DNA of 64,000 nt from Casuarina equisetifolia (taxonomy: Eukaryota; Streptophyta; Magnoliopsida; Fagales; Casuarinaceae): NCBI GenBank assembly GCA_028551475.1, contig CM052361.1:24379491-24443490 (forward strand), given 5' to 3'. Position numbers and translations under genes: made by a program. This document shows positions 1-10,427 of the stretch, piece by piece; within the stretch, counting starts at the first letter, position 1, and each line of letters begins with the position of its first letter. A model generated the notes under the pieces. That model was given only the letters and a program-made list of their open reading frames with translations. It did no database searches and was not told where the DNA came from.

Positions 1-212
1 CTTATAGCATTGCGAAATCACCATGCAAGACCTAAGATACCTTAATTGTCACGGCTTTTGAAAACATCAAGACTCATCTCAGTCATATCAGTACCCTGCA
101 GCGCTACTTGAATTCCATTCAGTTCTTTATTGAACCTGTCCATGGAGCTTGCATAAATCATCTTCCTCCTTGTTAAAGTTATTATTTTTTGCAAGAATTG
201 GCATAGAAGCTA

Positions 213-217
213 ATGTG
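213..217. repeat. Target-site duplication ATGTG, left copy
   Basis: ATGTG directly precedes the left LTR and recurs at 6123-6127 directly after the right LTR. A 5-bp duplication is the size expected for copia integrase and fixes the element borders. Confidence 0.9.
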
Positions 218-924
218 AGAAGAAAAACAATGCTTGGAAATATCATAAACTTAGCACATAAGTAGGGTTGGATATTATAAAGCTAAGCAAGCAAAAGGAC
301 TCGATGGAGTCATAGTTCACATAGACTACATATTTATAATAAAAGTCTGCCCTACTTTAGTCATTACATATAAACTTAGCTCCCAAGAATTAAACGTCAT
401 TGGTTACGTAAGTCATCTACTTGGCTAACGCTAAGGAAATGAATGTACATGGTTTCTTGGAAGCTGCTTGAATGTCTTCATCATAATTCGCACCATAGGA
501 AGAGCCACTTTCTGTTTCTGCATTCAGATGTGTCCAGCGTGGAGCGATGTCCTCCTTCATTACAGCTTTCCCTTTCTCCCTTCCATCACGCGCTCTCACA
601 TATGTTGACGGTGCAGTGTGCTAATTGTTGCTGGCACTTTCAGAGTGTTGTGTTGATTCTGTATCCAGTGCATTCAGAGGCTTCTTTGTCTCGTCTATCA
701 TCATGGGTCCTGAGCCAATCCTTGGAGTAGTGCTGGGTTGAGCTACCTTCCAATTTCCTTCGTGCTGTGAGTACCTCCAGCATCCTTTATCCGATTTCCA
801 TTGTCCTCCATACTGAGAGTAGAACACATGAGCCGAGAGAGCTTGTTTTGCTTGCTGTTTAAGTTGACTAGAGGATCCTTCATCATGTCTGTGAGGACTG
901 AATGAAGGACCTCCGTCATCATCA
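218..924 (-). repeat. copia 3' LTR (707 bp)
   Basis: Aligns end to end with 5416-6122 at a constant offset of 5198 bp. On the minus strand it starts TGATGATGACGG, just after the polypurine tract. Its other end is TTCTTCT rather than the usual CA. Short open frames inside it (for example 443-730) are LTR sequence, not genes. Confidence 0.93.
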
Positions 925-935
925 TTCCCCCGCAA
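925..935 (-). other. copia polypurine tract
   Basis: The minus strand reads TTGCGGGGGAA directly before the TGATGATGACGG start of the 3' LTR. This is the expected place for plus-strand primer formation. Confidence 0.8.
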
Positions 936-974
936 GGTTAGCATGATGATGTTAACCTTGGAACATAAGTCTTC

Positions 975-3900
975 AAAATGATCCTTCGCTAATGGTTTAG
1001 TGAAGATGTCAGCGATTTGTTCATGGGAAGGTACGTGAACTGTGACCAAAGTGCCTTGAGAGACTTTTTCCCTGACGAAGTGGTAATCCACTTCCAAATG
1101 TTTGGATCGATTATGAAAGATCGGTTTGGTAGTGAGCTACAAGGCTGGCATATTGTCAAAAAATAATTGAATAGGAGAAAAGTGGGGAATACCGAGATGC
1201 TGCAAGAGATGTAGCACCCAGGTTGCTTCGGCAGTGCCAGTTGCAAGCGCTCGATACTCAGCTTCCATTGAAGACCTTGAGACTGTTGGCTGACATTTGC
1301 TGGCCCATGAAATACAGTTCACTCCCAGGAAGAGACAGAAACTTGTTGTGGAGCGACGAGTGTTGGTGTAGCTAGCAAAGTCTGAGTTAGTATAGCCATA
1401 CAGATTTGCAGTGCTACGCTTATGGATTCTGAGGCCATGATCAATAGTCTCATGGAGGTAACGAATGATTCTTTTCAGTTCATGGAAACCTTGAACCATA
1501 GGGGCTACCATTTTTTGACATAGTTTGTTCACCGAGAAGGACAGGTCCAGTTTGGTTAAAGTCATGTACTGTAGGGCCCTAAGGATGCTACAGAAGAGCG
1601 TGGGTTACTGATATGGGAAAGCTCCATTAGGTATGAGCTGAGGTTTAGTTGTCATAGGTGTTCCGAGTGGCCTGCAATGGAGCATTTCTGCTCTGCTCAA
1701 AATATCATAAGCATATTGCCTTTGGCTAAGGAATAGTCCTTCATTGTCATGAAGTACTTGCACTCCTAAGAAGAAGTGCAGTAACCCAAGATCCTTGACT
1801 GGAAAGACAGTTTTCAAGCGTTGTGCAAATAGATCTAAGTATTCTATGGAGTTGCCCGTAACAATGAGGTCGTCCACATATACTAAGGTCCAAATGCTAA
1901 TATCTCCTTCCCGAAAGACAAATAATGAAGGATCATATATGGAACAAAAGAAACCAAGGTCAAGTAGGAAAGATGATAGGCGATCAAACCATGCTCGTGG
2001 TGATTGTCGAAGGCCATATAGTGAACGTTTCAGCAAACAAACATGGTTAGGAAAACGGGTATCATGGAAACCGGGGGGTTGTTCCATGAACACGGGTTCA
2101 TTGAGATAGCCATGCAAAAATGCATTTTCTATATCATATTGTTTGAGGGACCATCCTTGCATGGTAGCTACAGAAAGTATCACCCGTATGGTGGTTGGCT
2201 TGACTATGGGGCTATAGGTTTCTAGGAAATCTACTCCGGGTTCTTGAAGAAAACCTTTGGCAACAAGTTGTGCCTTTAGGCGTTGAAGTGAGCCATTCGG
2301 TGAAAGCTTGGGTTTGAACACCCACTTACACCTAATAACATGCATAGATGTGTCTCTTGTTACTAAAGACCAAGTGGAGTTGCGATGAAGGGCTTGGATT
2401 TCTACTTCCATAGCAGCGTACCAGCCTGGATGTTCTAGTGCATGAATGGTGGAGGTTGGAATAACTGGTATTCCATGAGGGGCAGCAAGAGCATACCTTG
2501 GGTTAGGACGGAAAACACTAACACTGCTTCGGGTTGTCATTGGATGAGAGCGTCCAGGAGGTGTTTGCGGTTTGGTGGTATTCTCGGGTGTATTAAGTGA
2601 GGTATTTGTAAGGCTGGTCGGTGTCAATTCAAAGGGTTCAATGGGTGTGTCTCTTTCAACGCTGGATGACGCAAGTGTATGCCTTGGACTGTCATCAATT
2701 AATGCATTCAGATCTGAAATATGTCCTTCATGATCCATGTCTTGCTCACTTACTTGATGGTTAAGTATTTCAGTACAAGCTATATCTTCACGTGGCCTAT
2801 CATTAGTCACGGTTGCCCTTAGGTGTCCTCTAGATTGCATAGGTTGGTCAGTGAGAGATGACAACCTTTCCTGTTGGATGACATCATTACCTTGATTTGG
2901 AATGGCATTAGTTGTTATTCTATAAGATGGTTCCCCCAGATTTTTTGCTGCATCATTAGAATTGAGCATGTCTTGATTTAACTCAGATGATGATTCAACT
3001 AGTTCATCTTGATAGGATAGAGATGCATCATCTGGTTCAATGGTAACTTGTTGTTGAGAAGAAGTTACCGTATTGTCTTGTGGCAATAAGTGAGGAGACA
3101 TGCTTGAGTCTTGATCTATTCTGGTATCGTTGAATGGGTATACATGCTCGTTAAAAATAATGTGTCTTGATATGAATATTTTCTGGCTTTCTGGATGAAG
3201 GCATCTATAGCCTTTATGAAGTGCATTATACCCTACAAAAACACAAGGAAGAGATCGAGCAGATAATTTGTTAGCGGTTTTTGTTTTCAAGCATGGGAAG
3301 CATTGAGTTCCAAAGACTCGTAACATTCCATAATCCAGCTTTCGGTGATAAAGGGTTTCGTAAGGTGAAGTCCCATGTAATGTTGCGGTAGGTAACCGAT
3401 TGATGGTAAATACTGTAGTTGAGAAGGCTTCTACCGAATATCTGTGTGGTATATTTGACTGAAGTAGCATTGATCTTCCAAGCTCTGTGATATGTCTATG
3501 TTTCTGCTCCGCAACACCATTTTGTTGCGGTGTATAGGGACATGAAAGTTGTTGGATTATTCCATGTTCTTGTAGATATGATTTTAATTCGTTGCTTGTA
3601 TATTCTCCCCCATTATCAGATTGTAATATTTTAATTTTGTGTTCAAATTGTCGTTCCACCATAGTTTTGAAAACACTAAATATTTGATAAAAGTCTAATT
3701 TTTGTTTTAAGGGATAAATCCAGGTAAAGCGAGTATAATCATCTACTAAAACAGCATAGTATCTAAATTTTTGACATGAGACAATTGAAGATGGTCCCCA
3801 TAAATCACTATGTATTTTCTCTAATGGTGCTGATGATTTATGAATGGATGATGAGAAAGGCAAATAGTGACCTTTACTGGCTAAACAAACTAAACATAAA

Positions 3901-5371
3901 GTAGGTATTGTTCCTTCCAACGTAATCAATTTATTTTTCTTCAGATTTTCCAGTATTTGGAGGTTCGAATGTCCCAAACGTCTGTGCCAAATGTTACCAT
4001 CAGCTGCTCTCTGTCTATGAGAAAAGTAAGCTTATGTTCGTTCTTGAGGCAGCACATAGATGTCCTATAACCCTTGAGGAGAATTTCCTGCGAGTTTAGA
4101 TCCTTAACAACAAAGGAATGTTTGTCAAACATTGCTACGCAAGGATAATCATCAGTCAATTTAGAAATAGACAGTAAATTTTGTTTAAGTTCAGGTGCAA
4201 CCAATACTGAGTTGAGCTTTATATGTCCTCCTTTAAGTTCAGATGTTCCCATATGTGTAATGGGAAGTTACTGACCATTGCCTACTAGAATGTAGTCAGT
4301 TCCTTTATATGGAGATATTTTAGTAAGTTTACCTGTAGTATCAACCATATGAGAGGAAGCTCCAGTGTCAGCTACCCATTCTTCATTGTTAGGTTCGGTT
4401 ACTTGAAGTGTGGTAAGTGCCTTTGGTATATCTTCGATTTGATATGTGTGATTAAACCTTCTCCAGCATTCTAAAGCAATATGTCCACGTTTCCCGCAAA
4501 TCTGACAAGTGATTGGTGGGCGATTTCCAAGTGGTGGTGTAGTGTTGGTTTCTTGATTGTTAGGAGGAGATGGATTTACCTTGGAATGATTGTTCTGATT
4601 ACGGCTTCCAGATGCTGATGGATTGAAGCCACGTCCTTGCGAGGTAAATGGTGTAGTTCCCCCGCACCCTCTATGACCTCCACGGATATTTCGTTGTGCC
4701 ACGAAAGCCATGTTTTCATTAGGTAGGGTTACATCATCTTTGTTATAAAGTTGATGACGAGATTCAAACGCCTAAAGTTGTGAAATAACTTCGTTGAATT
4801 GAGGAACTGGTGGTTTGAACATGGTTGTTTTGAATGCCTCATAATCTTTCCCAAGGCTTTCCAATAACCTAAAGGTTTTGGAAGAGTCAGACAAGGGTTT
4901 ACCGATAGAGCTTAGTTGGTTCAGTAACCTTTTGAATTCTGACAAGAAGATAGGGAGTGGTTTCCTATCTTTGTGGATGTTATGAATTTGAGATAAGAGA
5001 TCAAATTCTCGGGCTTCAGTTTTCTGTGCAAAATGGTTGGAGAGAGCATCCCATACTTGTGCAGCAATTTCTAATTCAAATACATGTCCTAGTGCTTCTT
5101 CAGACAGTGTACTTATGATCCAGGATCTTACCAAAGCATCACTTTGTACCCAAGCATCATAGTCTGGGTTTGGTTCCTCAGCTTCTCCTTTGGTGATAGT
5201 TTGTGAGGGGCTCTTGGTTTCACCTGTGATGAATCCGGTAAGTTTCTAAGTTTGTATCAAGGATTTCATTTGGGTCATCCATGGTAGGTAATTCCCTTCT
5301 GTCAACTTTATAGTAACAAAGTTACTGACACTGACAGAGTTGGGAAAAGGAAAAAAGTTGCGTTGAGCCAT
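975..5371 (-). pseudogene. Decayed copia gag-pol polyprotein
   Basis: The frame starts at an ATG at 5371-5369 (MAQRNFF...). Order on the minus strand: gag (UBN2 type, about 4770-5371), zinc knuckle with C-x2-C-x4-H-x4-C pattern (CQICGKRGHIALEC, near 4500), protease motif DTGASSHM (about 4345-4370), integrase (DDY, SDNGGEY and PQQNGVAE motifs, about 3400-3980), reverse transcriptase (NAFLHGYL and YVDD, about 1870-2450) and RNase H (SRSSMEAEYRAL, about 1240-1290). Breaks seen: an in-frame TAG in gag at 5248-5246, a stop after SQL at about 4770, a stop after GNGQ at about 4266, a frame change near 3960 before integrase, a stop or frame change at 1566-1605, and a frame change near 1100-1137 before the final VPSHEQIADIFTKPL segment. 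It cannot yield a full polyprotein. Confidence 0.93.
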
Positions 5372-5403
5372 AAGGAAGGTCCTTCAAGGATCGAGCTGGT
5401 TAC

Positions 5404-5415
5404 GCTTTGATACCA
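5404..5415 (-). other. copia primer-binding site (initiator tRNA-Met)
   Basis: The minus strand reads TGGTATCAAAGC immediately inside the 5' LTR. This is close to the TGGTATCAGAGC complementary to the 3' end of plant initiator tRNA-Met, the usual copia primer. There is one mismatch. Confidence 0.88.
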
Positions 5416-6122
5416 AGAAGAAAAACAATGCTTGGAAATATCATAAACTTAGTACATAAGTAGGGTTGGATATTATAAAGCTAAGCAAGCAAAAGGACTC
5501 GATGGAGTCATAGTTCACATAGACTACATATTTATAATAAAAGTCTGTCCTACTTTAGTCATTACATATAAACTTAGCTCCCAAGAATTAAACGTCATTG
5601 GTTACGTAAGTCATCTGCTTGGCTGACGCTAAGGGAATGAATGTACATAGTTTCTTGGAAGCTGCTTGAATGTCTTCATAATAATCTGTACCATAGGAAG
5701 AGCCACTTTCTGTTTCTGCATTCAAATGTGTCCAGCGTGGAGCGATGTCCTCCTTCATTACAGCTTTCCCTTTCTCTCTTCCATCATGCGCTCTCACATA
5801 TGTTGACGGTGCAGTGTGCTGATTGTTGCTGGCACTTTCAGAGTGTTGTGTTGCTTCTGTATCCAATGCATTCAGAGGCTTCTTTGTCTCATTTATCATC
5901 ATAGGTCCTGAGCCAATCCTTAGAGTAGTGCTGGGTTGAGCTACCTTCCAATTTCCTTCGTGCTATGAGTACCTCCAGCATCCTTCATCTGATTTCCATT
6001 GTCCTCCATATTGAGAATAGAAAACATGAGCCGAGAGAGCTTGTTCTGCTTGCTATTTAAGTTGACTAGAGGATCCTTCATCATGTCTGTGAGGACTAAA
6101 TGAAGGACCTCCATCATTATCA
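5416..6122 (-). repeat. copia 5' LTR (707 bp)
   Basis: Direct repeat of 218-924. It lies directly next to the primer-binding site (5404-5415) and the ATGTG target duplication (6123-6127). Minus-strand transcription of the element would start in this LTR. Confidence 0.93.
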
Positions 6123-6127
6123 ATGTG
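6123..6127. repeat. Target-site duplication ATGTG, right copy
   Basis: This is the partner of the ATGTG at 213-217 and lies directly next to the right LTR. Confidence 0.9.
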
Positions 6128-6275
6128 AAGTATAAGAAAGTGCATGACCCGTGGAATTTGGATTGTGTCCAATCAACACTTCAAAAGAAAATACTTGGTA
6201 TGTGAAGTGCAAGAAAGTACATGACCCATAAAAGTTGGGATGTACCCAATCAACACTCCAAAAGAAAATCTTCAA
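6124..6275. repeat. Two-copy tandem repeat, about 77 bp, inside the LTR-like insertion
   Basis: A unit starting TGTGAAGT at 6124 recurs at 6201 (TGTGAAGTGCAAGAAAGT). Both copies share blocks such as CATGACCC, CCAATCAACACT and CAAAAGAAAAT. Short direct repeats of this sort are common in the U3 part of plant LTRs. Confidence 0.75.
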
Positions 6276-6829
6276 GTTTAAAAGAAGAGTCCATCAGAGG
6301 ACCCACAAATCTCTTTTAGCTACAAGTAATAGCTCAACTTTCCTTATACAAAGATTGGGTATGTAACATTGTAAATTAACCAAAATTCAATCCAATCAAA
6401 CTCAACACCAAAGCTATGTTTGGCTTTGTGCAGTTGTAGCAAGGTTGGTGGCCCTGTGATCATGGAATACATCCTACTCCCTTTGGTGTCTGTGTCTCAT
6501 CTTTTGTCTTTTCCTTTGTATTAGTTTTCTTATACCTTTATAACTTATCAGCCTCTTTTTCGTTATTGATCTCTACTTTATTCTCTCTACAATTATGCTT
6601 TCATTATTTACTCACTCAGTTAATTTGAACCAAAAACCCTAACAAACTCTGATTTTCTTCTCGCCTCACCTTATGTATCAAGAGACCTATGTAAACAGTA
6701 AACATCGGCAAAACAGTAAATAAGAGAATAGATTTGGATCAAAGACAACAGAAGAGAAAATGCGAGAAACCAAACGACTAGTTGTAGAGTATAATGTTAC
6801 CCTGCAATAAAGAAAATCCTGCTTTGTCT

Positions 6830-7176
6830 TTTTACGTATTTGGTTTCTTTCATAGATCTTTGTGCAATTGAACTTCTATTTTTAATTTTTTATCATATCT
6901 CTCTGCTATGAACTGATATACCTTAAAGAACTATCTGAAATGGATATTTTTTATTCATCACGGACACAGTATCCTTGCTCACCTTTGATAATTCATTCTA
7001 TTTAGTTAATCTTAGTCAAGACTGCTCTACTATTTAAAAGAGATGAACAGAATCAAAAGAAAAGAAATAGGAGTAAATAATTGAATAAGCTTACTTAACA
7101 GATAACATGAATTAGAAAACTCCCACAATTTTAAGTATACCTTTCACTATCTTGATCCTTACTTCTTGGCTAGTAG
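6830..7176. other. AT-rich spacer
   Basis: Sequence between the end of the ADF relic and the first TNL fragment. No coding signal or recognised repeat. Confidence 0.6.
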
Positions 7177-7406
7177 AGAACACGAAAAGTTGAAGGTATA
7201 ATCCTAAACATTGTTCAGAAGAAGCATTGGACTCCAATGCAAACGCCTTCTTGTCATTTTTGTAACAAGTAAAGAGATGAAATGGCTTGGATATCCTTCA
7301 AAGTTTTTCTCAGTAATTTTTGCACCTAATAATATTGTTAAACTCATTATGCCTTATAGCAACATTCAAAGTATATGGAAGAAAAAAAGGGAAAAAAAAA
7401 AAACGG
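7177..7406 (+). pseudogene. TNL fragment (first LRR exon)
   Basis: Matches exon 3 of the TNL gene at 15096-15371. It retains counterparts of the exon start (AAGTTGAAGGTATAATCC) and of the block encoding KWLGYPSKF...LIMPYSNIQSIWKK. The middle of the exon is deleted, and an A-rich run replaces the splice donor region. It is in the same orientation as the intact gene and is not functional. Confidence 0.8.
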
Positions 7407-8639
7407 TATGGTCATCTCTTAAGCAATTGCAATTTGTGTCGTAGTGAACTTTGACTTGATGCGCTTAATTTGCCTCAAATCAACCACATTATCCATTTTT
7501 ATGTCCATAGTAGAATATATCCCTAATAATGTAATACAGAACATTTTTAAGTATTATCCACTGGATACAAATAACGTCTTTATAAAAATAAAATACAAAA
7601 TAAGTTTCATTAGAAAGGATACAAATTGGAAAAGAAAACAAATTAACTCTACTACAATGATTTGAGTATTATTCATGGATCTTGCACGTTCTCTGTGAGC
7701 CAAGGCAAGCATGCCGATAAAAGATGGACAATGCGGAAAATAATGGGTCTTGTGGTGGGTCTTCTGGTATTTTTATGGTTTTGCATTAAAGAATTCGAGC
7801 ACTAAGTGGTACTAAGAAAACCTTTTCGTACCTAATGTGTAAGGTGTTTCTGCTTGAGTGTTGTAAAGTCGATGAAATGACAAAGAGTTTTAGACAAAAG
7901 TGAGTGAAGAATACAAACTATTTAAGAAAAACAGAGTCTACTTCTTTCACACAACCTGCTTCTAATGATATCAAAAAGTATGGAGAATACAAGCCTAAAC
8001 TCTAACTCCACCATCTTCTGAAGTTAAACCTTGAGCACACCTGATAACAAGTATTTTGAAGAAAACAGCTGCTCCTAGAAGCCCTGCCAAGGTCCTTCTA
8101 CTGTTTTCCCGTGCTACGCACTCAAGCTCAGAAAGGTTTGCTTTACCGTGGAGTTTACTTAAGCTTCCAAAAATATCTTTTGGGCAATTACGTTATTTCT
8201 ATAAGTAAATCATTTTCGCAGTGTTTTTCTTCAACTTGTGGTTCCAGTTAAGTTGATTCAACAGTGGTAAATTGACAAAACCGGATATATTGCCCATAAA
8301 GAGACTAATTAACAATATGTACGACTTAAGAGTTTCACCAACGTAAGTTGATTGGTTTGGAAACAGTGAGAGGTTTGTTTTTTCCTATTCCCGTTCTTAG
8401 CAGTGATGTAGACTGAATTATGAGTGTCAAATCTGTTCCGTGAGCTAAGGGTAGCAAGCCGCATTAACCTCCAAGCTAGGTAGGCTTCTTAGGTCTGCTC
8501 CCATGCCCGTAAGCTAAGGCTAGCAAGTGAGGTCGACGCATTTGTCGTTGAATGAGCTACGATGCTTGCACGACTCACTAACCTCCAAGCTCCGTTAAGT
8601 TCTCTTCCTGCTATTCCCATTTCTTACGAGGTGAGAGAG
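7407..8639. other. Spacer with TNL upstream-like sequence
   Basis: No gene is recognised between 7407 and about 8260. From about 8260 the sequence resembles the region 5' of the TNL gene (about 10090-10420), including a shared block near GACTAATTAAC. The duplicated piece therefore includes promoter sequence as well as the TIR exon fragment that follows. Confidence 0.6.
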
Positions 8640-8815
8640 GATTTTGCTTTCATATCGATAGTCCAACCCTGGTGACGGACGGTAAAGCAGTGCAAGTCTC
8701 TGATGGCTTCCTCCTCTTCTTCTTCGCTGCCTCGACGGAGACAATGTTTTTCTCAATTTTAGAGGCAAAGACACCCGCAAAAACTTCATAGACCATCTGC
8801 TTTGTGTCATAAAAT
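8640..8815 (+). pseudogene. TNL fragment (start of TIR exon)
   Basis: Matches the beginning of TNL exon 1 at 10380-10610. It keeps the equivalents of AAAGCAG...GTCTCTGATGGCTTCC, the serine-rich leader, and the stretch encoding F-L-N-F-R-G-K-D-T-R-K-N-F. The leader is shortened and the frame is broken before the TIR core. The copy ends abruptly after the HL-C-V equivalent. Confidence 0.82.
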
Positions 8816-9239
8816 AATTATGCGCAGGACAAATTTCCACGTTTGAAAAATCAAATTCTTAAAAATAAGTTCTAAAAAAAAAATCTTTCAATTTTTGCAC
8901 TAAATTTTGAATTCAGTCTTGTAAATCCTGTAACTTACTATTAATGCTTAGGTTGAGTTTATAAAATGTATGTGTAAAATAAAAATCTCACGTTCGCAAC
9001 ATAATTTTGCAATTATCATTCTCTCAAAAAATTGTGTCATCCACATGCTGCCTAGATGATCGCGTTGCCTTACAACTCTGACACCTAGAAACCCCTGAAA
9101 AGAACCACCGAGAACCTACTCTGCTATTTCATCACTCTTTCACCACCCCAATCCATCCAAAGGTATTTTATCACCAGTACGAGACAAGAATTGAGCGCTT
9201 GGTGCAAATTTTGGCAATGATCGAAGCCTGCTACATCCA
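8816..9239. other. Spacer without recognised features
   Basis: AT-rich sequence, no supported gene. Confidence 0.5.
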
Positions 9240-9565
9240 TCCTAGAAAATAAGCTTGAGCTTAGAAAGTTGGGGGATACTTTCCGAGATGTACTCAAACA
9301 TATTTCCATCTAGATATCGAGCTTCTAATGATGTCGACCTGCACCGATTGCTAAGAACTGCTGCATCTGATAAATTACAGTAATTAAAATTCCACTTTGT
9401 CAAAGAACATAAGCTTAAGAAGAGAGTAGGCAATACCAAGCAAAAGTCAGGGCTTGGCAATGACCAACAACTGAAGAATCGTGATGTGATTGGCTGCCAT
9501 TTAAATCCACGGGAACCTTCTTGTCTTATAGCAGTTCCACGGATATCAAGTACCTCAACATTAAA
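9240..9565 (-). pseudogene. TNL fragment (terminal LRRs), inverted
   Basis: The minus strand matches the end of TNL exon 4 (about 16000-16300). It has counterparts of LVLP-LFLSLCSLT, NYCNLSDAAVL and YISESIPQLSKLKL. It is opposite in orientation to the other TNL pieces, so the cluster has undergone inversion or inverted duplication. It has a frame but no exon context or domain upstream. Confidence 0.78.
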
Positions 9566-10427
9566 CGAACCCTAAATGCCGTAAGAATCCAGATGCGTGG
9601 CTAACAAAATCTTTTGGGACTGCAAATTATCCCTACTCATTGAAATCTATATTTTGCCTTAAACAGCAAATCCCTATCTCTAGATGCTTCAAGAAAATGA
9701 AGTCTATCCTTTGTCTCTAGATGTTTAGCTTTCAGTTTTGAACATTCAGACTGCGATTTGTTTCAGCAACAGCATTGAAATAAGAAATGAACAGTGGAAC
9801 CATATATAGATTGAAAGAATCTGGGAGATGGGGTTTAGCAGTGTTTAGCAGTGTTTTTCTTAGACTTGTGAACATTTTATGTATGCGTTTTCAAGATAAC
9901 GCTTAATGCACAATCCATTATGCTGAGTCCCTTATTTGACGCTCCGAGGAAGCTTTATCAGGAAGTAGCAATGTGCAGATTTCTTCTCTATGAGGAGTAC
10001 TCTATTATTACATCGGCAGTGATCCGAGCTCAGTCAATTACACTTTTGACAAGCTGCAGTACATTATATCACTAAAGCATTGTTTTCAACAGCGAGAAAG
10101 TGACAAAAACAGATATAGGGCCCATAACAAGACTAATTAACCGTATGTACTACTGAATTATTTTATCAACAGGCTATTGGGAGTCGGCAGGGTGGGTTGA
10201 GAATTGACCAGGAGACTTGTGATGTATATAGATTTGGCGACTTTTTCACCACGCGGTTTGAATTATCGTCGGTGCTTTTATCATAAATGAGCTGCGATGT
10301 TTACACTTATTGACTCACCTCAAGCTCGTTGAAGTTCTCTTGCTGCCATTCCCAGTTCTTACGCGGTGAGAGGCGATTTCGTTTTCATACATCGCTATTT
10401 CAGGCCGGCTCATAGACGGGAAAGCAG
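9566..10427. other. Spacer and probable TNL promoter region
   Basis: No gene seen. The last 340 bp before the TNL start codon are repeated in diverged form at about 8260-8680 and probably include the promoter and 5' UTR. No convincing TATA box could be assigned. Confidence 0.45.

Larger units (their letters stand above)
218..6122 (-). mobile_element. Full-length Ty1/copia LTR retrotransposon
   Basis: This 5.9-kb element reads on the minus strand, with both LTRs, primer-binding site, polypurine tract and target duplication all identifiable. The domain order is gag, zinc knuckle, protease, integrase, reverse transcriptase and RNase H. Integrase before reverse transcriptase defines copia. The gag-pol frame is broken in several places, so it is not autonomous. 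The two LTRs are the same length (707 bp) and differ at scattered sites, by eye very roughly 4-6 percent, so it is a fairly old insertion. It lies inside an older LTR-like insertion in an ADF relic. Confidence 0.95.
171..6644. mobile_element. LTR-like insertion (possible solo LTR) interrupted by the copia element
   Basis: The DNA interrupting the ADF exon begins TGTTAAAG (171) and ends CCCTAACA (6644). This TG...CA form is typical of plant LTR ends. With the nested copia element and its duplicated target removed it is about 560 bp. The right part is T/C-rich with a TATA-poor, UTR-like look. No second LTR or internal coding region is seen, so a solo LTR is my inference. A clean 5-bp target duplication was not found at these exact borders, so the right border could be off by 10-20 bp. 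Confidence 0.45.
42..6828 (-). pseudogene. Actin-depolymerizing factor (ADF) fragment split by insertions
   Basis: This is a partial second copy of the ADF gene found at 20838-23148. Positions 42-170 (-) carry most of the last ADF exon in an open frame ending in TAA at 44-42. The same exon resumes at about 6660-6688, followed by an intron-2 equivalent and about 25 bp of exon 2 (6802-6828). After that the similarity stops. Everything from about 171 to 6645 is inserted DNA. The resumed part of the exon reads Ser-Leu-Asp-Thr-stop where the intact gene reads Ser-Pro-Asp-Thr-Ser, so the copy is dead even without the insertion. Sequence left of position 1 was not available. Confidence in ADF origin is high because both exon and intron sequence match the intact gene. 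Confidence 0.85.

Noticed and set aside
443..1097. Several open frames in and near the copia 3' LTR, also seen at 5588-6123
   Set aside because: They lie in both LTR copies and match no protein family. The part of 621-1097 encoding VPSHEQIADIFTKPL is the end of pol and is already included there.
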